NCBI GenBank assembly: GCA_019745415.1
Contig: JAIETF010000069.1
Span: 1-64,000, forward strand
Source: Candidatus Obscuribacterales bacterium
Lineage (GTDB): Bacteria > Cyanobacteriota > Vampirovibrionia > Obscuribacterales > Obscuribacteraceae
DNA length: 64,000 nucleotides
Reading direction: 5' to 3'
The position numbers and the translations under genes are program-made. Below, one piece after another: positions 1 to 9,027 of this stretch. The notes beneath the pieces were generated by a model. The model saw only the letters and a program-made list of their open reading frames with translations. It did no database searches and had not been told where the DNA came from. The number at the start of each line of letters is the position of its first letter. Within the stretch, counting starts at the first letter, position 1.

Positions 1-24
1 GGTTGACCTTCCGAGGTAGTCAGA

Positions 25-1626
25 ATGACGAATTTAACCCGAGTCTTGGCAAGACCTGAGTTGGTAGTGGACAAAAAGTACTCCGAACTGACAAGCGAGA
101 TTCTCACCGAAGAAGCTCTCACATTTATCGGGGCTCTGGAAGAGAATTTCAGAGAGACGCAAGAAGCCCTTCTGAATAAGAGAGAACTCGTTAAACAAGC
201 TCTAGATAACGGCCAGTTTCCTCAGTTCTGCGCTGACAGCCAAGTAATCGAAGGCAACTGGAAAGTGGCACCGGCACCGGCTGATCTAGCCGACAGACGG
301 GTGGAAATCACCGGTCCCTGTGAACGCAAGATGATGATCAACGCCCTCAATTCGGGCGCCCGCGTTTTCATGGCCGACCTGGAAGATTCAATGACACCCA
401 CCTGGCACAATGTGCTCATGGGTCAGAAAAACCTCATCGAAGCAGTGCAAGGCACATTAGCCTTCACTTCACCCGAAGGTAAGGACTATAGACTTAATCT
501 CGACACCCGCCTTGCTACCCTCGTAGTCAGACCACGCGGTCTGCATATGGTAGAGAGACATTTGACCGTAGGAGACAAGCCGGCTTCAGCCAGCCTCTTT
601 GATTTCGGACTCTATTTCTTTCATAACGCCAAAACACTCTTACAGCGAGGCTCGGGTCCTTACTTTTATCTGCCCAAGCTGGAAAGTAGAGAAGAAGCCA
701 GATTCTGGAACGACGTCTTCAACTTCGCTCAAGACTATCTCAAAATAGAACGAGGCACCATTAGAGCCACCGTTCTCATCGAAACAATACTTGCCGCCTT
801 CGAGATGGAAGCTATTCTCTTTGAATTGAAAGAACACGCAGCCGGACTGAATGCTGGACGCTGGGACTATATTTTCAGCCTCATTAAGAAGACCAACAAG
901 CACAAAGAATTTATTCTGCCGGACCGCTCTAAAGTAACTATGACAGTGCCTTTCATGAGAGCCTATGCCAAACTGCTGGTTGACACCTGCCACAAACGCG
1001 GCGCCCATGCCATCGGGGGCATGGCAGCCTTTATTCCCAGTCGCAGAGACCAGGCCATTAATGAAGTGGCCCTCAAAAAGGTTCAGGAAGACAAAGAGAG
1101 AGAAGCCTCCGACGGCTTCGACGGCACTTGGGTAGCGCACCCCGACCTGGTCGGCACAGCCCGAGCAGTCTTTGACAAAGTTTTGGGCGCCAAACCAGAC
1201 CAAAAAGAGAAGACCAACAATATCAAAGTTACCCCCCAAGATCTTTTAAACACTAAGATAGAAGGCGAAGTAACCCGCGAAGGCGTACAGAACAATATTG
1301 ATGTAGCCTTGCGTTATCTTGACTCATGGCTAAGCGGCAACGGTGCTGCAGCTATTCACAACTTGATGGAAGACGCAGCCACAGCCGAAATAGCTAGAGC
1401 CCAACTGTGGCAATGGATCAAGTATTCAACTTCGGTAAAGTCAGCGCACTTTATCGAAAACATGAACAAAGATATCTATTTGTCGATCAAGAACAACTTA
1501 ATCGACAAGCTTAGAGAAACTGCACCCAAAATCAAAGAAGCCTCCGAGATTCTCGATGCACTCGTGCTATCAGAACAATTCGAAGACTTCCTGACCACAC
1601 GTGCCTATCTTTATTTGCAAGACTAA
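25..1626 (+). CDS. aceB: Malate synthase A
   Basis: Condenses glyoxylate with acetyl-CoA to malate, the second step of the glyoxylate shunt, in the cytoplasm. The 533-residue length is typical of the malate synthase A subfamily. Visible family blocks include [19 protein letters not shown] and [12 protein letters not shown] near residues 93-130, [11 protein letters not shown] near residue 170, and [12 protein letters not shown] near residue 290. The ATG is preceded by a GAGG ribosome site in the first 24 bases, so the gene is complete. Isocitrate lyase follows 145 bp downstream on the same strand, so the pair supplies the whole bypass and permits net carbon gain from acetyl-CoA. A strong hairpin lies between the two genes. 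Confidence 0.96.
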   Translation: MTNLTRVLARPELVVDKKYSELTSEILTEEALTFIGALEENFRETQEALLNKRELVKQALDNGQFPQFCADSQVIEGNWKVAPAPADLADRRVEITGPCERKMMINALNSGARVFMADLEDSMTPTWHNVLMGQKNLIEAVQGTLAFTSPEGKDYRLNLDTRLATLVVRPRGLHMVERHLTVGDKPASASLFDFGLYFFHNAKTLLQRGSGPYFYLPKLESREEARFWNDVFNFAQDYLKIERGTIRATVLIETILAAFEMEAILFELKEHAAGLNAGRWDYIFSLIKKTNKHKEFILPDRSKVTMTVPFMRAYAKLLVDTCHKRGAHAIGGMAAFIPSRRDQAINEVALKKVQEDKEREASDGFDGTWVAHPDLVGTARAVFDKVLGAKPDQKEKTNNIKVTPQDLLNTKIEGEVTREGVQNNIDVALRYLDSWLSGNGAAAIHNLMEDAATAEIARAQLWQWIKYSTSVKSAHFIENMNKDIYLSIKNNLIDKLRETAPKIKEASEILDALVLSEQFEDFLTTRAYLYLQD

Positions 1627-1680
1627 ATCTCGCCAATCAAGAAAAGCACCAACCAAAACTAGATTTTCCAACAAAGACAG

Positions 1681-1713
1681 TAGCAGTCACCGGCTTCGGC
1701 CGGTGCTCTGCTA
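1681..1713 (+). promoter_or_regulatory. Stable hairpin with TTCG tetraloop between aceB and aceA
   Basis: CACCGGC (1688-1694) pairs with GCCGGTG (1699-1705) around a TTCG loop, and TAGCAG pairs with CTGCTA outside it across a small internal loop. No T-run follows, so it is not a classical terminator. It may stabilise or process the aceB-aceA message or attenuate read-through; that role is inference. Confidence 0.55.
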
Positions 1714-1771
1714 TACCCGTCAATCTTAGGTAAGCCCCGGAATCATTAAGTCAAGCCACAGAGGGAAAGCA

Positions 1772-3082
1772 ATGCAAAGCAAAGAAGAACAAATCAAAAA
1801 ACTGGAAACAGCCTGGAGCACCGAAAGACGATGGCAGGGTATAAAACGCAACTACACTGCCAAAGAAGTAGTACAACTGCGTTCTTCGGTAAAGGTCGAG
1901 CATACACTAGCCGACCTCGGCGCCAGACATTTCTTTGAACTCTTGCATAATGAACCCTATGTCATCTCCCTTGGTGCCATGAACGGTTCCCAAGCCGTAC
2001 AAATGGTAAGAGGCGGGCTAAAGTCCATCTATCTTTCAGGCTGGCAAGTGGCAGCCGACGCTAACAGTTCTAAGCAGACCTACCCCGACCAAAGTCTCTA
2101 TCCTTCCACCAGCGCACCAGATTTGGTGAAGAGACTAAACAACGCTCTCATGAGAGCCGACCAAATTGACGCCAGCGAAGGTCTTTCCGAGCGCAACTGG
2201 TTTGTGCCGATCATGGCTGATGCCGAAGCTGGTTTTGGCGGACCAGTGCATGCTTTTGAACTGATGAAAAATATGATTGAAGCCGGTGCCTCTGGTGTTC
2301 ACTTTGAAGATCAATTGGCTGCCGAGAAAAAGTGCGGTCACCTGGGCGGTAAAGTGCTTGTACCAACCTCGCAATTCGTGCGCACCCTAAACGCCGCCCG
2401 CCTTGCAGCCGACGTGCTTGATGTGCCGACTATCATCACCGCCCGCACCGATGCTCTAGATGCCACCCTCATTACATCAGACATCTGCGAAATAGATCGC
2501 CCCTTCCTCACAGGCGAACGCACAGCCGAGGGCTACTTCCGCGTTCAATCGGGTCTAGCACCGGTCATTGCCCGTGCCCTGGCTTACGCCCCTTATGCCG
2601 ATGTCCTCTGGTTTGAAAGCTCCAAGCCGGATCTCGCCGAAGCTGAAGAATTCGCCAAGGCAGTGCACAAAGAATTCCCCGGCAAGTTGCTGGCCTATAA
2701 CTGCTCACCTTCTTTCAACTGGAAGAAGCACCTTGACGACGAAACCATCGCTGAATTCAACAAGAAATTAGGCGAACTCGGCTTCAAATATCAGTTCATC
2801 ACTCTCGCCGGTTGGCACGCCACCAATTTGAGCGCCTACAAACTAGCCCAGGCTTATGCCAAAGAAGGCATGGCAGCCTATGTTAGATTGCAAGAGGAAG
2901 AATTTGCTGAACAAGAAGCCGGATACACGGCAGTCAGACACCAAAGAGAAGTCGGCACAGGCTACTTCGACAAAGTCTTGGTGACCGTGAGCGGCGGACA
3001 AGCAAGCACTCAGGCTCTTAAGGGTTCCACTGAAGAAGAGCAGTTTACGGCTAAAAAAGAAGCAGCACTGGCTGCCGTCTAG
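1772..3082 (+). CDS. aceA: Isocitrate lyase
   Basis: Cleaves isocitrate to glyoxylate and succinate, the first step of the glyoxylate shunt. The 436-residue protein has the signature [16 protein letters not shown], with catalytic Cys188. The Mg-binding block [12 protein letters not shown] lies near residues 146-157 and the family ending [13 protein letters not shown] is present. ATG start preceded by GAGGGAAAGC. It follows malate synthase on the same strand and is probably co-regulated with it. The succinate produced could feed the sucCD reaction encoded at 20-22 kb. A terminator lies 45 bp after the stop. Confidence 0.97.
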   Translation: MQSKEEQIKKLETAWSTERRWQGIKRNYTAKEVVQLRSSVKVEHTLADLGARHFFELLHNEPYVISLGAMNGSQAVQMVRGGLKSIYLSGWQVAADANSSKQTYPDQSLYPSTSAPDLVKRLNNALMRADQIDASEGLSERNWFVPIMADAEAGFGGPVHAFELMKNMIEAGASGVHFEDQLAAEKKCGHLGGKVLVPTSQFVRTLNAARLAADVLDVPTIITARTDALDATLITSDICEIDRPFLTGERTAEGYFRVQSGLAPVIARALAYAPYADVLWFESSKPDLAEAEEFAKAVHKEFPGKLLAYNCSPSFNWKKHLDDETIAEFNKKLGELGFKYQFITLAGWHATNLSAYKLAQAYAKEGMAAYVRLQEEEFAEQEAGYTAVRHQREVGTGYFDKVLVTVSGGQASTQALKGSTEEEQFTAKKEAALAAV

Positions 3083-3127
3083 AGGCAACTCTATTTAGCT
3101 GATTAGTTTTCCTCCGACCAACGACTG

Positions 3128-3157
3128 CGGCCCCCACAAGGGGCCGTAAGCCTTTTT
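3128..3157 (+). terminator. Rho-independent terminator after aceA
   Basis: CGGCCCC (3128-3134) pairs with GGGGCCG (3140-3146) around a 5-nt loop; a run of five T follows after a 6-nt gap. It ends the aceBA transcript. Confidence 0.7.
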
Positions 3158-3174
3158 GGGCAAAATCGGGCTGC

Positions 3175-3180
3175 TATAAT
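3175..3180 (+). promoter_or_regulatory. Putative -10 element upstream of the aldo/keto reductase
   Basis: A perfect TATAAT sits 30 bp before the ATG at 3210, just after the aceA terminator. The -35 region is poor (T-rich, no good TTGACA match), so the promoter call is tentative. Confidence 0.4.
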
Positions 3181-3209
3181 CTTGCCATTCAAGTAAAGAG
3201 GAGCCCTAG

Positions 3210-4223
3210 ATGTCAGCTACTTCCAACAAAATCGAAATGAGAAAACTCGGCGACAGCGGCGTTGAAGTTTCAGTGATAACTTTCGGAGCCTGGGCCATCG
3301 GCGGATGGATGTGGGGCGGTGCAGAAGAGAAAGACGCTATCGAAGCAATTCACGCCTCTATCGATAATGGCGCCACTTCGATAGATACAGCTGCGGTCTA
3401 TGGCTATGGAAGATCTGAAGAGATTGTCGGCAAAGCTCTAACAGGCAAGAGAGATAAAGTACAAATTTTGACCAAGTATGGACTGCGCTGGGACTCTAAA
3501 GACGGCGAACATTTCTTTGATTGGGAACAAGAAGGCGAACGCAAAGAAATCTACCGCAATGCCAGAAAGAAGAGCATAATCGAAGAGTGTGAAAACAGCC
3601 TGCGCAGACTGAAAACCGACTATATCGACCTATATCAATGTCATTGGCGCGACCACACCACCCCGGTGGAAGAAACAATGGAAGCCATGGTCGAACTAAT
3701 CAAGCAAGGCAAGATTAGAGCCGCCGGTGTCAGCAACTTCACCAGCGAAGATATAGAAACAGCCAGAAAAATCTGCCCGATTGCCTCCAACCAACCGCCT
3801 TACAGCATGGTGCTGCGCGACATAGAAAAGAACGTCTTACCCTATTGCCGTGAAAACAATATCGGCACCATAGTCTACAGCCCGCTGCAGAGAGGTCTGC
3901 TCACCGGCAAGTTCTCACCTGATGTGCAGTTTAAAGCTGGTGACCATAGAGCCAATCAGATTCACTTTCAAAAAGAAAATATCAAACGAGTCAACACCAT
4001 GCTTGACAAAGTGAGACCAGTGGCGGAGCGCCATGACGCCACCCTAGGTCAGATAGTCATTGCTTGGACAATCGCACAACCAGGTATCACTTCAGCCCTA
4101 GTTGGTGCACGCGATGCCCAACAAACAATCGAGAACATCAAGGCCGCCCATATCAAATTGAGCGCAGCAGATCTCAAAGAGATAGACAATGCGATTGCCA
4201 CTCTAGAACTAGTACCGGTCTAG
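3210..4223 (+). CDS. Aldo/keto reductase
   Basis: NAD(P)H-dependent oxidoreductase of the AKR superfamily acting on an unknown carbonyl or sugar substrate. The 337-residue TIM-barrel protein shows the catalytic tetrad in order: Asp in SIDTAAVYG and Tyr in AAVYGYGRSEE near residues 50-60, Lys in ILTKYG near residue 90, and His in LYQCHWRD near residue 147. The C-terminal cofactor region is ALVGARDAQQTIENI. Start ATG has GAGGAG 6-8 bp upstream. It stands alone between a terminator and an unrelated membrane-protein gene, so context does not identify the substrate. It resembles the general stress or YajO/Tas-like groups. Confidence 0.9.
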   Translation: MSATSNKIEMRKLGDSGVEVSVITFGAWAIGGWMWGGAEEKDAIEAIHASIDNGATSIDTAAVYGYGRSEEIVGKALTGKRDKVQILTKYGLRWDSKDGEHFFDWEQEGERKEIYRNARKKSIIEECENSLRRLKTDYIDLYQCHWRDHTTPVEETMEAMVELIKQGKIRAAGVSNFTSEDIETARKICPIASNQPPYSMVLRDIEKNVLPYCRENNIGTIVYSPLQRGLLTGKFSPDVQFKAGDHRANQIHFQKENIKRVNTMLDKVRPVAERHDATLGQIVIAWTIAQPGITSALVGARDAQQTIENIKAAHIKLSAADLKEIDNAIATLELVPV

Positions 4224-4258
4224 GGTACCTATCCGTTCTTGAATGAGGAAGTAAAATA

Positions 4259-5074
4259 TTGACTGACCCTTCTGACTCGTCCGATTCGTCTGACTTATCT
4301 GAAAATAGGTGGTCAAAAAACTACATTCCAAAAGAAGATGCAGAAACTCGGGTCGGCGAAGGCAGGCCCGAGTTTGATGCTTCACAAGAAATAGATGGTG
4401 AAAGCAGTGGTGCTTCGACAGAAGCATGCTCGACTCAAGCGGAAGAACCAGAAAGCACCGGGGAAGAGACCAAGCAAGATCTGGAGACAGAAAAGATCGC
4501 AGAGAATGAACCATTAGAAGACAGCGAAGAAAGAGAAGAATCGCAAGAGTCAGAAAAGCAAGACGCAGAAAAGCCGGACTTAGATGAGGCTGAACTATCA
4601 CCACTAAGGAAATACATTCTTAGTATGGCGGCAAGCCTCATTTTTCTGTGGCTGCCCTTCGCCATAAACGCCTGCCTAGCCAGCAACATAATGGCTGAAA
4701 GCGCAAGACTGCAGGCAATAATCAATATCTTCACTGCCGCTGCACCGGTGCTCGCACTCATTTTAGTCACCGCCTGCGGTGACAAGTCAGCAAAGAGTTG
4801 GGCAATTATAGGCATCGTCATTTATCTATTGTCTTCTGCCGTAATTGGCGGACTGCCCCTGGCGTTCAAGTGCGCTGCCACCTATCAGGCTTTGATGAAA
4901 GATAGCGATCCAAACCTGGTCAAACTTAACGAAGAGGCAGTACAAAGCGGCACGAGGCTTGTACTGTACAGCTATAATCAGCCGCTCGAGCGCACAAAAA
5001 GAATACTTCGCTCTGAGCAAAGAGTTTTTCCTGGTTTGATTCTCGTCAAGCTGCAAGGCGCAAAAAATGATTGA
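4259..5074 (+). CDS. Hypothetical membrane protein with long acidic N-terminal region
   Basis: Not recognised. The 271-residue product starts at a TTG preceded by GAGGAAG. The first ~115 residues are low complexity and strongly acidic (Asp, Glu, Ser, with an N-terminal SDSSDSSD run). Three hydrophobic segments follow at about 120-142, 150-168 and 180-200, then a ~70-residue C-terminal soluble region. It is probably an inner-membrane protein with a disordered acidic cytoplasmic tail. An opposite-strand frame over the acidic part is open but looks like a shadow. No function can be assigned from the neighbours. Confidence 0.6.
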   Translation: MTDPSDSSDSSDLSENRWSKNYIPKEDAETRVGEGRPEFDASQEIDGESSGASTEACSTQAEEPESTGEETKQDLETEKIAENEPLEDSEEREESQESEKQDAEKPDLDEAELSPLRKYILSMAASLIFLWLPFAINACLASNIMAESARLQAIINIFTAAAPVLALILVTACGDKSAKSWAIIGIVIYLLSSAVIGGLPLAFKCAATYQALMKDSDPNLVKLNEEAVQSGTRLVLYSYNQPLERTKRILRSEQRVFPGLILVKLQGAKND

Positions 5075-5209
5075 ATAGAACTCAGATGTCTGTAGAACAT
5101 GAATGGCATTGGATGGACCTCTATAGGAGACTCGACAAGCTTGCCTCACCACCACCAAGAGAACCATAACTGGTAAAACTGCCGACTGAGAAATACGGAG
5201 AGAAAAAAA

Positions 5210-5887
5210 ATGGGACTCGCTATAGAAATCAATGTTCTCGGTCAGCTTTTGGAGAATGGTGACGAAGAGGGTGTAGCCTTTTTCAAGGAAGAATTTGAAC
5301 TGGTAAACAAAGCACTGAAAATGCATGGTTTGCCGGAACACGTCGAACCAGAAGAGCTACTAGAGTTTGACTCTTTAGGTTCCTGCTTATCTTTTCCGTA
5401 CTCATTCGTGCACTACCTCAGAACCGCGATGGCTTATGCCAGGAACAATCGCACTCAGCAGCAATATCTAGAAGACAAACCGGAAGGGGATGAGAATAAT
5501 GAGTTGCTGCAATGTGAGTTATTTGAAAAAACCACAAGTCATATAATCTGCCACTCTGACTGCGAAGGTTACTATTTGCCTTTAGATTTCGAGGATATCA
5601 TCTTCGCAGACGAAGACTACCAATTTGCTGGTGGCATGCTTGGTTCATCTAAGAAAGTCCTAGAGGAGTTACTTAGCTGCGCCGACTTTCTTGGCATTGT
5701 GATCTCTCCAGATGGAGATGTTTCGAAAGAGCCAAAATTACAGGAAAGCGACAACTTTGAAACTGATTCACTGTTTAGAGAATTTAGTTGGGAGGTCGAT
5801 CTTTTTTACTCCTCTAGGCATCTTCGCAGCCATCCAGCAAAAATGCAGTCTTCTCTGCCTTCTTCCAATATTGGAAGAATCGACTAA
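5210..5887 (+). CDS. Hypothetical protein with a C-terminus overprinted on a photolyase remnant
   Basis: Unrecognised 225-residue soluble protein; ATG with GGAGAG upstream. The first ~190 residues look like an ordinary globular protein, with blocks such as SLGSCLSFPYSFVHYLR, DCEGYYLPLDF and GGMLGSSKKVLEEL. The last ~32 residues (from about SWEVDLF) are encoded by sequence nearly identical to the 3' end of the photolyase gene at 8937, read on the opposite strand. The native C-terminus was therefore probably lost and replaced when that fragment landed here. The protein may still be functional with a foreign tail, or it may be a decaying gene. Confidence 0.55.
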   Translation: MGLAIEINVLGQLLENGDEEGVAFFKEEFELVNKALKMHGLPEHVEPEELLEFDSLGSCLSFPYSFVHYLRTAMAYARNNRTQQQYLEDKPEGDENNELLQCELFEKTTSHIICHSDCEGYYLPLDFEDIIFADEDYQFAGGMLGSSKKVLEELLSCADFLGIVISPDGDVSKEPKLQESDNFETDSLFREFSWEVDLFYSSRHLRSHPAKMQSSLPSSNIGRID

Positions 5888-5904
5888 ACTCGGTCTTTCT
5901 CTGG
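5783..5904 (+). repeat. 122-bp duplication of the photolyase 3' end (copy 1)
   Basis: About 94% identical to 8906-9027 by eye, in the same orientation. It corresponds to the last ~27 codons of the minus-strand photolyase alpha/beta-domain gene plus about 30 bp beyond its stop. It includes the perfect 18-nt palindrome TCTTCCAATATTGGAAGA. No longer homology is visible on either side. Confidence 0.9.
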
Positions 5905-6249
5905 CTATGAGCGAAAGAGACAGTCCAACTCCTAGAGAGCCGAGCTATCTCGTTCGAATTCACACACTCATTCGAATAATCAGATGACGCTACGACAAGC
6001 GCTTATATTGAAGCCAGTTTTTAACATACCGCACTATCTCTGACTCAGATAGTATCACCAGCAATACTACCAGCACAGTTCTTATCCTCGAAAATCTTCA
6101 ACAATAACCTTCGCCATTTGTGGTATATTCACAATCAGATCAGATAGCCATATGACACCAGAGAGATTAAACCACGCCCGAACTGGATTGATAAAAGAAA
6201 AATTGCTCGGTCATCAAAGAAGTGAGTCATGTCTTGAACTGAGGTAATC
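5888..6249. other. Gene-free interval
   Basis: 362 bp after the repeat-bearing ORF. The first 17 bp belong to the duplicated segment. The rest is moderately AT-rich with no convincing ORF, hairpin-plus-T terminator or RNA gene. The promoter of the NADH dehydrogenase gene at 6250 is presumably here; GAGG precedes its ATG. Confidence 0.5.
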
Positions 6250-8394
6250 ATGGGCGGAAGAATCATCATTGTGGGCGGTGGGTTTGCAGGCGTCAAATGT
6301 GCCCGCACCTTAAGAAAGCTTTTGCCTCCTGAATGGGAACTGGTACTCTTCAACAGAGAAAACCACATGGTCTTCCACCCGCTTCTGGCGGAGGTGGTGA
6401 GCGCCACGGTGCAACCCAAAGACGTGGGGGCTCCCCTGAGGCAACTCTTGCGCGGTGTAATCTGCCGGGCAGAGGAAGTGACGAATATACTGCCGGAAGG
6501 GAAACGCCTGTTTTATGAAGGTTATGACGGTCAGGTGAGACCCATGAACTATGACCACCTGGTTCTTGCCTGCGGCAATACCGTCAATCTTTCACTTATT
6601 CAAGGCATGGACGAGCATGCCTTTCCGCTCAAGACCCTGGGCGACGCCCTGGCACTGCAATCTCACATCATGGAGCAACTGGAGAAGGCGGAAGTTTGCG
6701 ATAACGCCGCAGTCAGAGCTTCTCACCTGACCTTCCTTGTGGTGGGCGGCGGCTTCAGCGGTGTGGAGGTAGCAGGAGAAATTAATGATCTGGTGAAAAG
6801 CAGCGCCAGGTACTTTCATAATTTCAAAGCCTCCGACTTAAAAGTAGTGATTGTTCATTCAGGCAAGGCCATTCTGCCGGAAGTGGGAGAGAACTTGCGC
6901 CAGTTCGCCCGTTGCGAGATGGAAAAAGCCGGCGTGGAAGTTAAGCTGGAAGCGGTGGCAGCCAAAGCCACAAAGGAAGGACTCCGCCTTACCGACGGTA
7001 CCTTGATGAAAGCCGCCACCGTGGTCTGCACCATCGGCACCACCAGTGTGCCGCTCGTTGCCAAAATCAACCTGCCCAAAAACCGTGGTCGGCTTGTCAC
7101 CAATCCCGATATGAGTATCGAAGGCATGCCCGGTCTCTGGGCCTTGGGCGACTGCGGCGCCGTCATCAACAGCCTTGATGGAAGCCTCTGCCCGCCGGTG
7201 GCCCAATTCGCCGAAAGACAGGGCTATCAGGCTGCAAAAAATATCGTCGCCACAATCCAGGGCAGAAAAACCGTCCCCTTCCGTTACAAGATGCAAGGTC
7301 AGCTCTGTTCCATCGGCGGACGCTCAGCCGTGGCCGAAATCATGGGTTTCAAGCTCTCCGGCAGATTCGCCTGGTTCCTCTGGCGCGGTATTTATCTAAT
7401 GAAGCTGCCTTCCTTCACCCAGCAAGTCAAGGTGGGCATCGAATGGGCCTGCGATTTACTCTTCGGCCGCACCCTCGCTCACCTCAAAGCCGACCGTACC
7501 AGGAGGGTAGGAAGAGCCTACTACAGTGCAGGAGACCTGATCTTCGAACAAGGTGACCCGGCCACTGAGTTTTTCGTGATCGAGAAAGGCGAGGTGGAAA
7601 TAATAGCCGAACTGGCCGATGGGAGCAGCGAAACCATCTCGATTCTTGGCCCAGGAGACTTCTTCGGTGAGTCCTCCTTGCTGGAAAGAGCTCTGCGTAC
7701 ACGCACAGTGAGAGCCCGGAGCGAAACAGTCTGCATGGTGCTGGGGCGCAACGTCTTCAACCAGATTTCCGCCGCCTTAATTCCCCTGAAAGACGCTGTG
7801 GCTAGAGCGGCGATGCGCCGCACCAGCATGTGGCATAACGTGCCGGAGGTGAGAACTATACTGAGCACGCTCACTCTCGAGCATTTCTTGGAACCTTTGC
7901 CCATGCCCCCTGTGACCCTTGAAACCGCTGTGGAAAAAGTGATTGCCGATATGGAAAAATATTCGGCCGACGCCTGCTATGTTGTAGACAGAGAAGGGAG
8001 TCTGGCTGGCATCATCACCCGCTCCGACTTGCTTTCGGCCCTGGAGAAAGCGCCCCTGGCCGATCCCGATAGCGACCTGCCGGTCACTGAGATCATGGTC
8101 ATGCACCCGGTCGCTATGGAATCGGATGAGCAGATGACGGCAGCCATAGCCACAATGCGTGATCATGATCTAAAACAACTACCGGTCATAGACGGCGCCG
8201 GCACGAGAAAACCCCTTGGTCGGATTAAAATAGAGAAGGTGGTCAGCTATGTGCTTGCCGAAATGGTAAGCCGGCAAGGAAACACTCAGAGCCATGAAGC
8301 TGAACAGGACTTGCCTGGTGAACAGGGCGCTCAGCCAAAACCCAGAAAGACCCGAGAACTGGCCAGCCATGCCAGAAAGACCTTGGAAATTTAG
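6250..8394 (+). CDS. Type II NADH dehydrogenase fused to cNMP-binding and CBS domains
   Basis: A 714-residue three-part protein. Residues ~1-415 are an NDH-2-like flavoprotein: FAD motif IIVGGGFAG at the start, second nucleotide motif VVGGGFSGVEVAGE near residue 165, and the FAD-contact block WALGDCGAV near residue 298. Such enzymes pass electrons from NAD(P)H to quinone at the membrane without pumping protons. Residues ~420-525 form a cyclic-nucleotide-binding (Crp-type) fold, with GDLIFEQGDPATEFFVIEKGEVEI and GPGDFFGESSLLE. Residues ~545-670 are two CBS motifs (ACYVVDREGSLAGIITRSDLL; LKQLPVIDGAG), followed by a disordered basic tail. The fusion suggests respiratory activity gated by cyclic nucleotides and adenylates; that is inference. 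NDH-2 proteins are usually 400-450 residues long. Confidence 0.88.
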   Translation: MGGRIIIVGGGFAGVKCARTLRKLLPPEWELVLFNRENHMVFHPLLAEVVSATVQPKDVGAPLRQLLRGVICRAEEVTNILPEGKRLFYEGYDGQVRPMNYDHLVLACGNTVNLSLIQGMDEHAFPLKTLGDALALQSHIMEQLEKAEVCDNAAVRASHLTFLVVGGGFSGVEVAGEINDLVKSSARYFHNFKASDLKVVIVHSGKAILPEVGENLRQFARCEMEKAGVEVKLEAVAAKATKEGLRLTDGTLMKAATVVCTIGTTSVPLVAKINLPKNRGRLVTNPDMSIEGMPGLWALGDCGAVINSLDGSLCPPVAQFAERQGYQAAKNIVATIQGRKTVPFRYKMQGQLCSIGGRSAVAEIMGFKLSGRFAWFLWRGIYLMKLPSFTQQVKVGIEWACDLLFGRTLAHLKADRTRRVGRAYYSAGDLIFEQGDPATEFFVIEKGEVEIIAELADGSSETISILGPGDFFGESSLLERALRTRTVRARSETVCMVLGRNVFNQISAALIPLKDAVARAAMRRTSMWHNVPEVRTILSTLTLEHFLEPLPMPPVTLETAVEKVIADMEKYSADACYVVDREGSLAGIITRSDLLSALEKAPLADPDSDLPVTEIMVMHPVAMESDEQMTAAIATMRDHDLKQLPVIDGAGTRKPLGRIKIEKVVSYVLAEMVSRQGNTQSHEAEQDLPGEQGAQPKPRKTRELASHARKTLEI

Positions 8395-8936
8395 TTAAAC
8401 CTTTCCAGAATTCCAGTAAGACTTAGCTTTTTTGGATCGAATCATTGCCGTCGATCAACTGCCTTGGGCTGAGCTTTATACGATAGCGTGGCAGCAACCA
8501 CATACTTGAACCAAAGAAAGGCTTGTCATTAAGTGCTTTCGATTAGCAGATTTAGCGGGATTCGGTTCAGTGCCTAAGTCAAAATTGAAGAGAGACAAAA
8601 CTAAATAGTTTCTTCAGTAAGATTCTGGCGGCTCCGGTTGGGAGCGGGCTAAGCCAGAAAAACTTTTGCAGGACAGGAGGTTTGAATCCTGATAATTCTT
8701 CCTCGTGGAAGAAAGTTATTGATTAGCGAGATCAAGAAAAGATTAGCAAAGGGATTTTCAATTAACGAAATAGGGCTCAATTACCAAGCCGCTCCACCAC
8801 ACCTGTGCGCTTTGACTTGCATTTGTCGGAGCAATACTTGACCTCACTCCATACCTTCTCCCATTTCTTCCGCCATGTGAAAGGTCTGCCGCAGCTCTGG
8901 CAGACTTTAGTTGGCAGGTCGATCTTTCTTACTCCT
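8395..8936. other. Non-coding interval containing a structured RNA candidate
   Basis: 542 bp between the NADH dehydrogenase and the convergent photolyase gene. No ORF is persuasive. It contains the hairpin-rich segment 8623-8735 and, at its right end, the start of copy 2 of the 122-bp repeat. Confidence 0.6.
8623..8735 (+). ncRNA. Candidate structured RNA of unknown class
   Basis: Four consecutive stem-loops fill 113 nt. (1) TTCTGGC 8623-8629 with GCCAGAA 8653-8659, enclosing GCTCC/GGAGC. (2) CAGGA 8674-8678 with TCCTG 8687-8691, a loop resembling a tRNA T-arm (GGTTTGAATCC). (3) ATAA+TTCTTCC 8692-8702 with GGAAGAA+TTAT to 8719 around TCGT. (4) TTGAT 8719-8723 with ATCAA 8731-8735. The order T-arm-like, capped helix, small arm recalls the YrlA module at 12.1 kb, but the D-arm consensus and Ro60-binding helix are not evident. 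Strand is assigned from the T-arm-like sequence only. Confidence 0.4.
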
Positions 8937-9027
8937 CTAGGCATCTTCGCAGCCATCCAGCAAAAATGCCGTCTTCTCTGCCTTCTTCCAATATTGGAAG
9001 AATCGATTGAAATCGGTCTTTCTTTGG
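8906..9027 (+). repeat. 122-bp duplication (copy 2, within the intact photolyase gene 3' end)
   Basis: Matches 5783-5904 with about seven mismatches. This copy lies in its native context: it spans the stop codon of the minus-strand photolyase alpha/beta gene and its last ~27 codons, so it is the likely donor. Confidence 0.9.

Noticed and set aside
640..1239. Minus-strand 199-residue ORF inside aceB
   Set aside because: Antisense shadow of a clearly conserved malate synthase; no recognisable motif.
4209..4604. Minus-strand 131-residue ORF
   Set aside because: A shadow of the acidic low-complexity region of the plus-strand gene, whose TTG start has a good ribosome site.
4826..5341. Minus-strand 171-residue ORF
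   Set aside because: Spans the ends of two plus-strand genes and lacks motifs or a convincing ribosome site.
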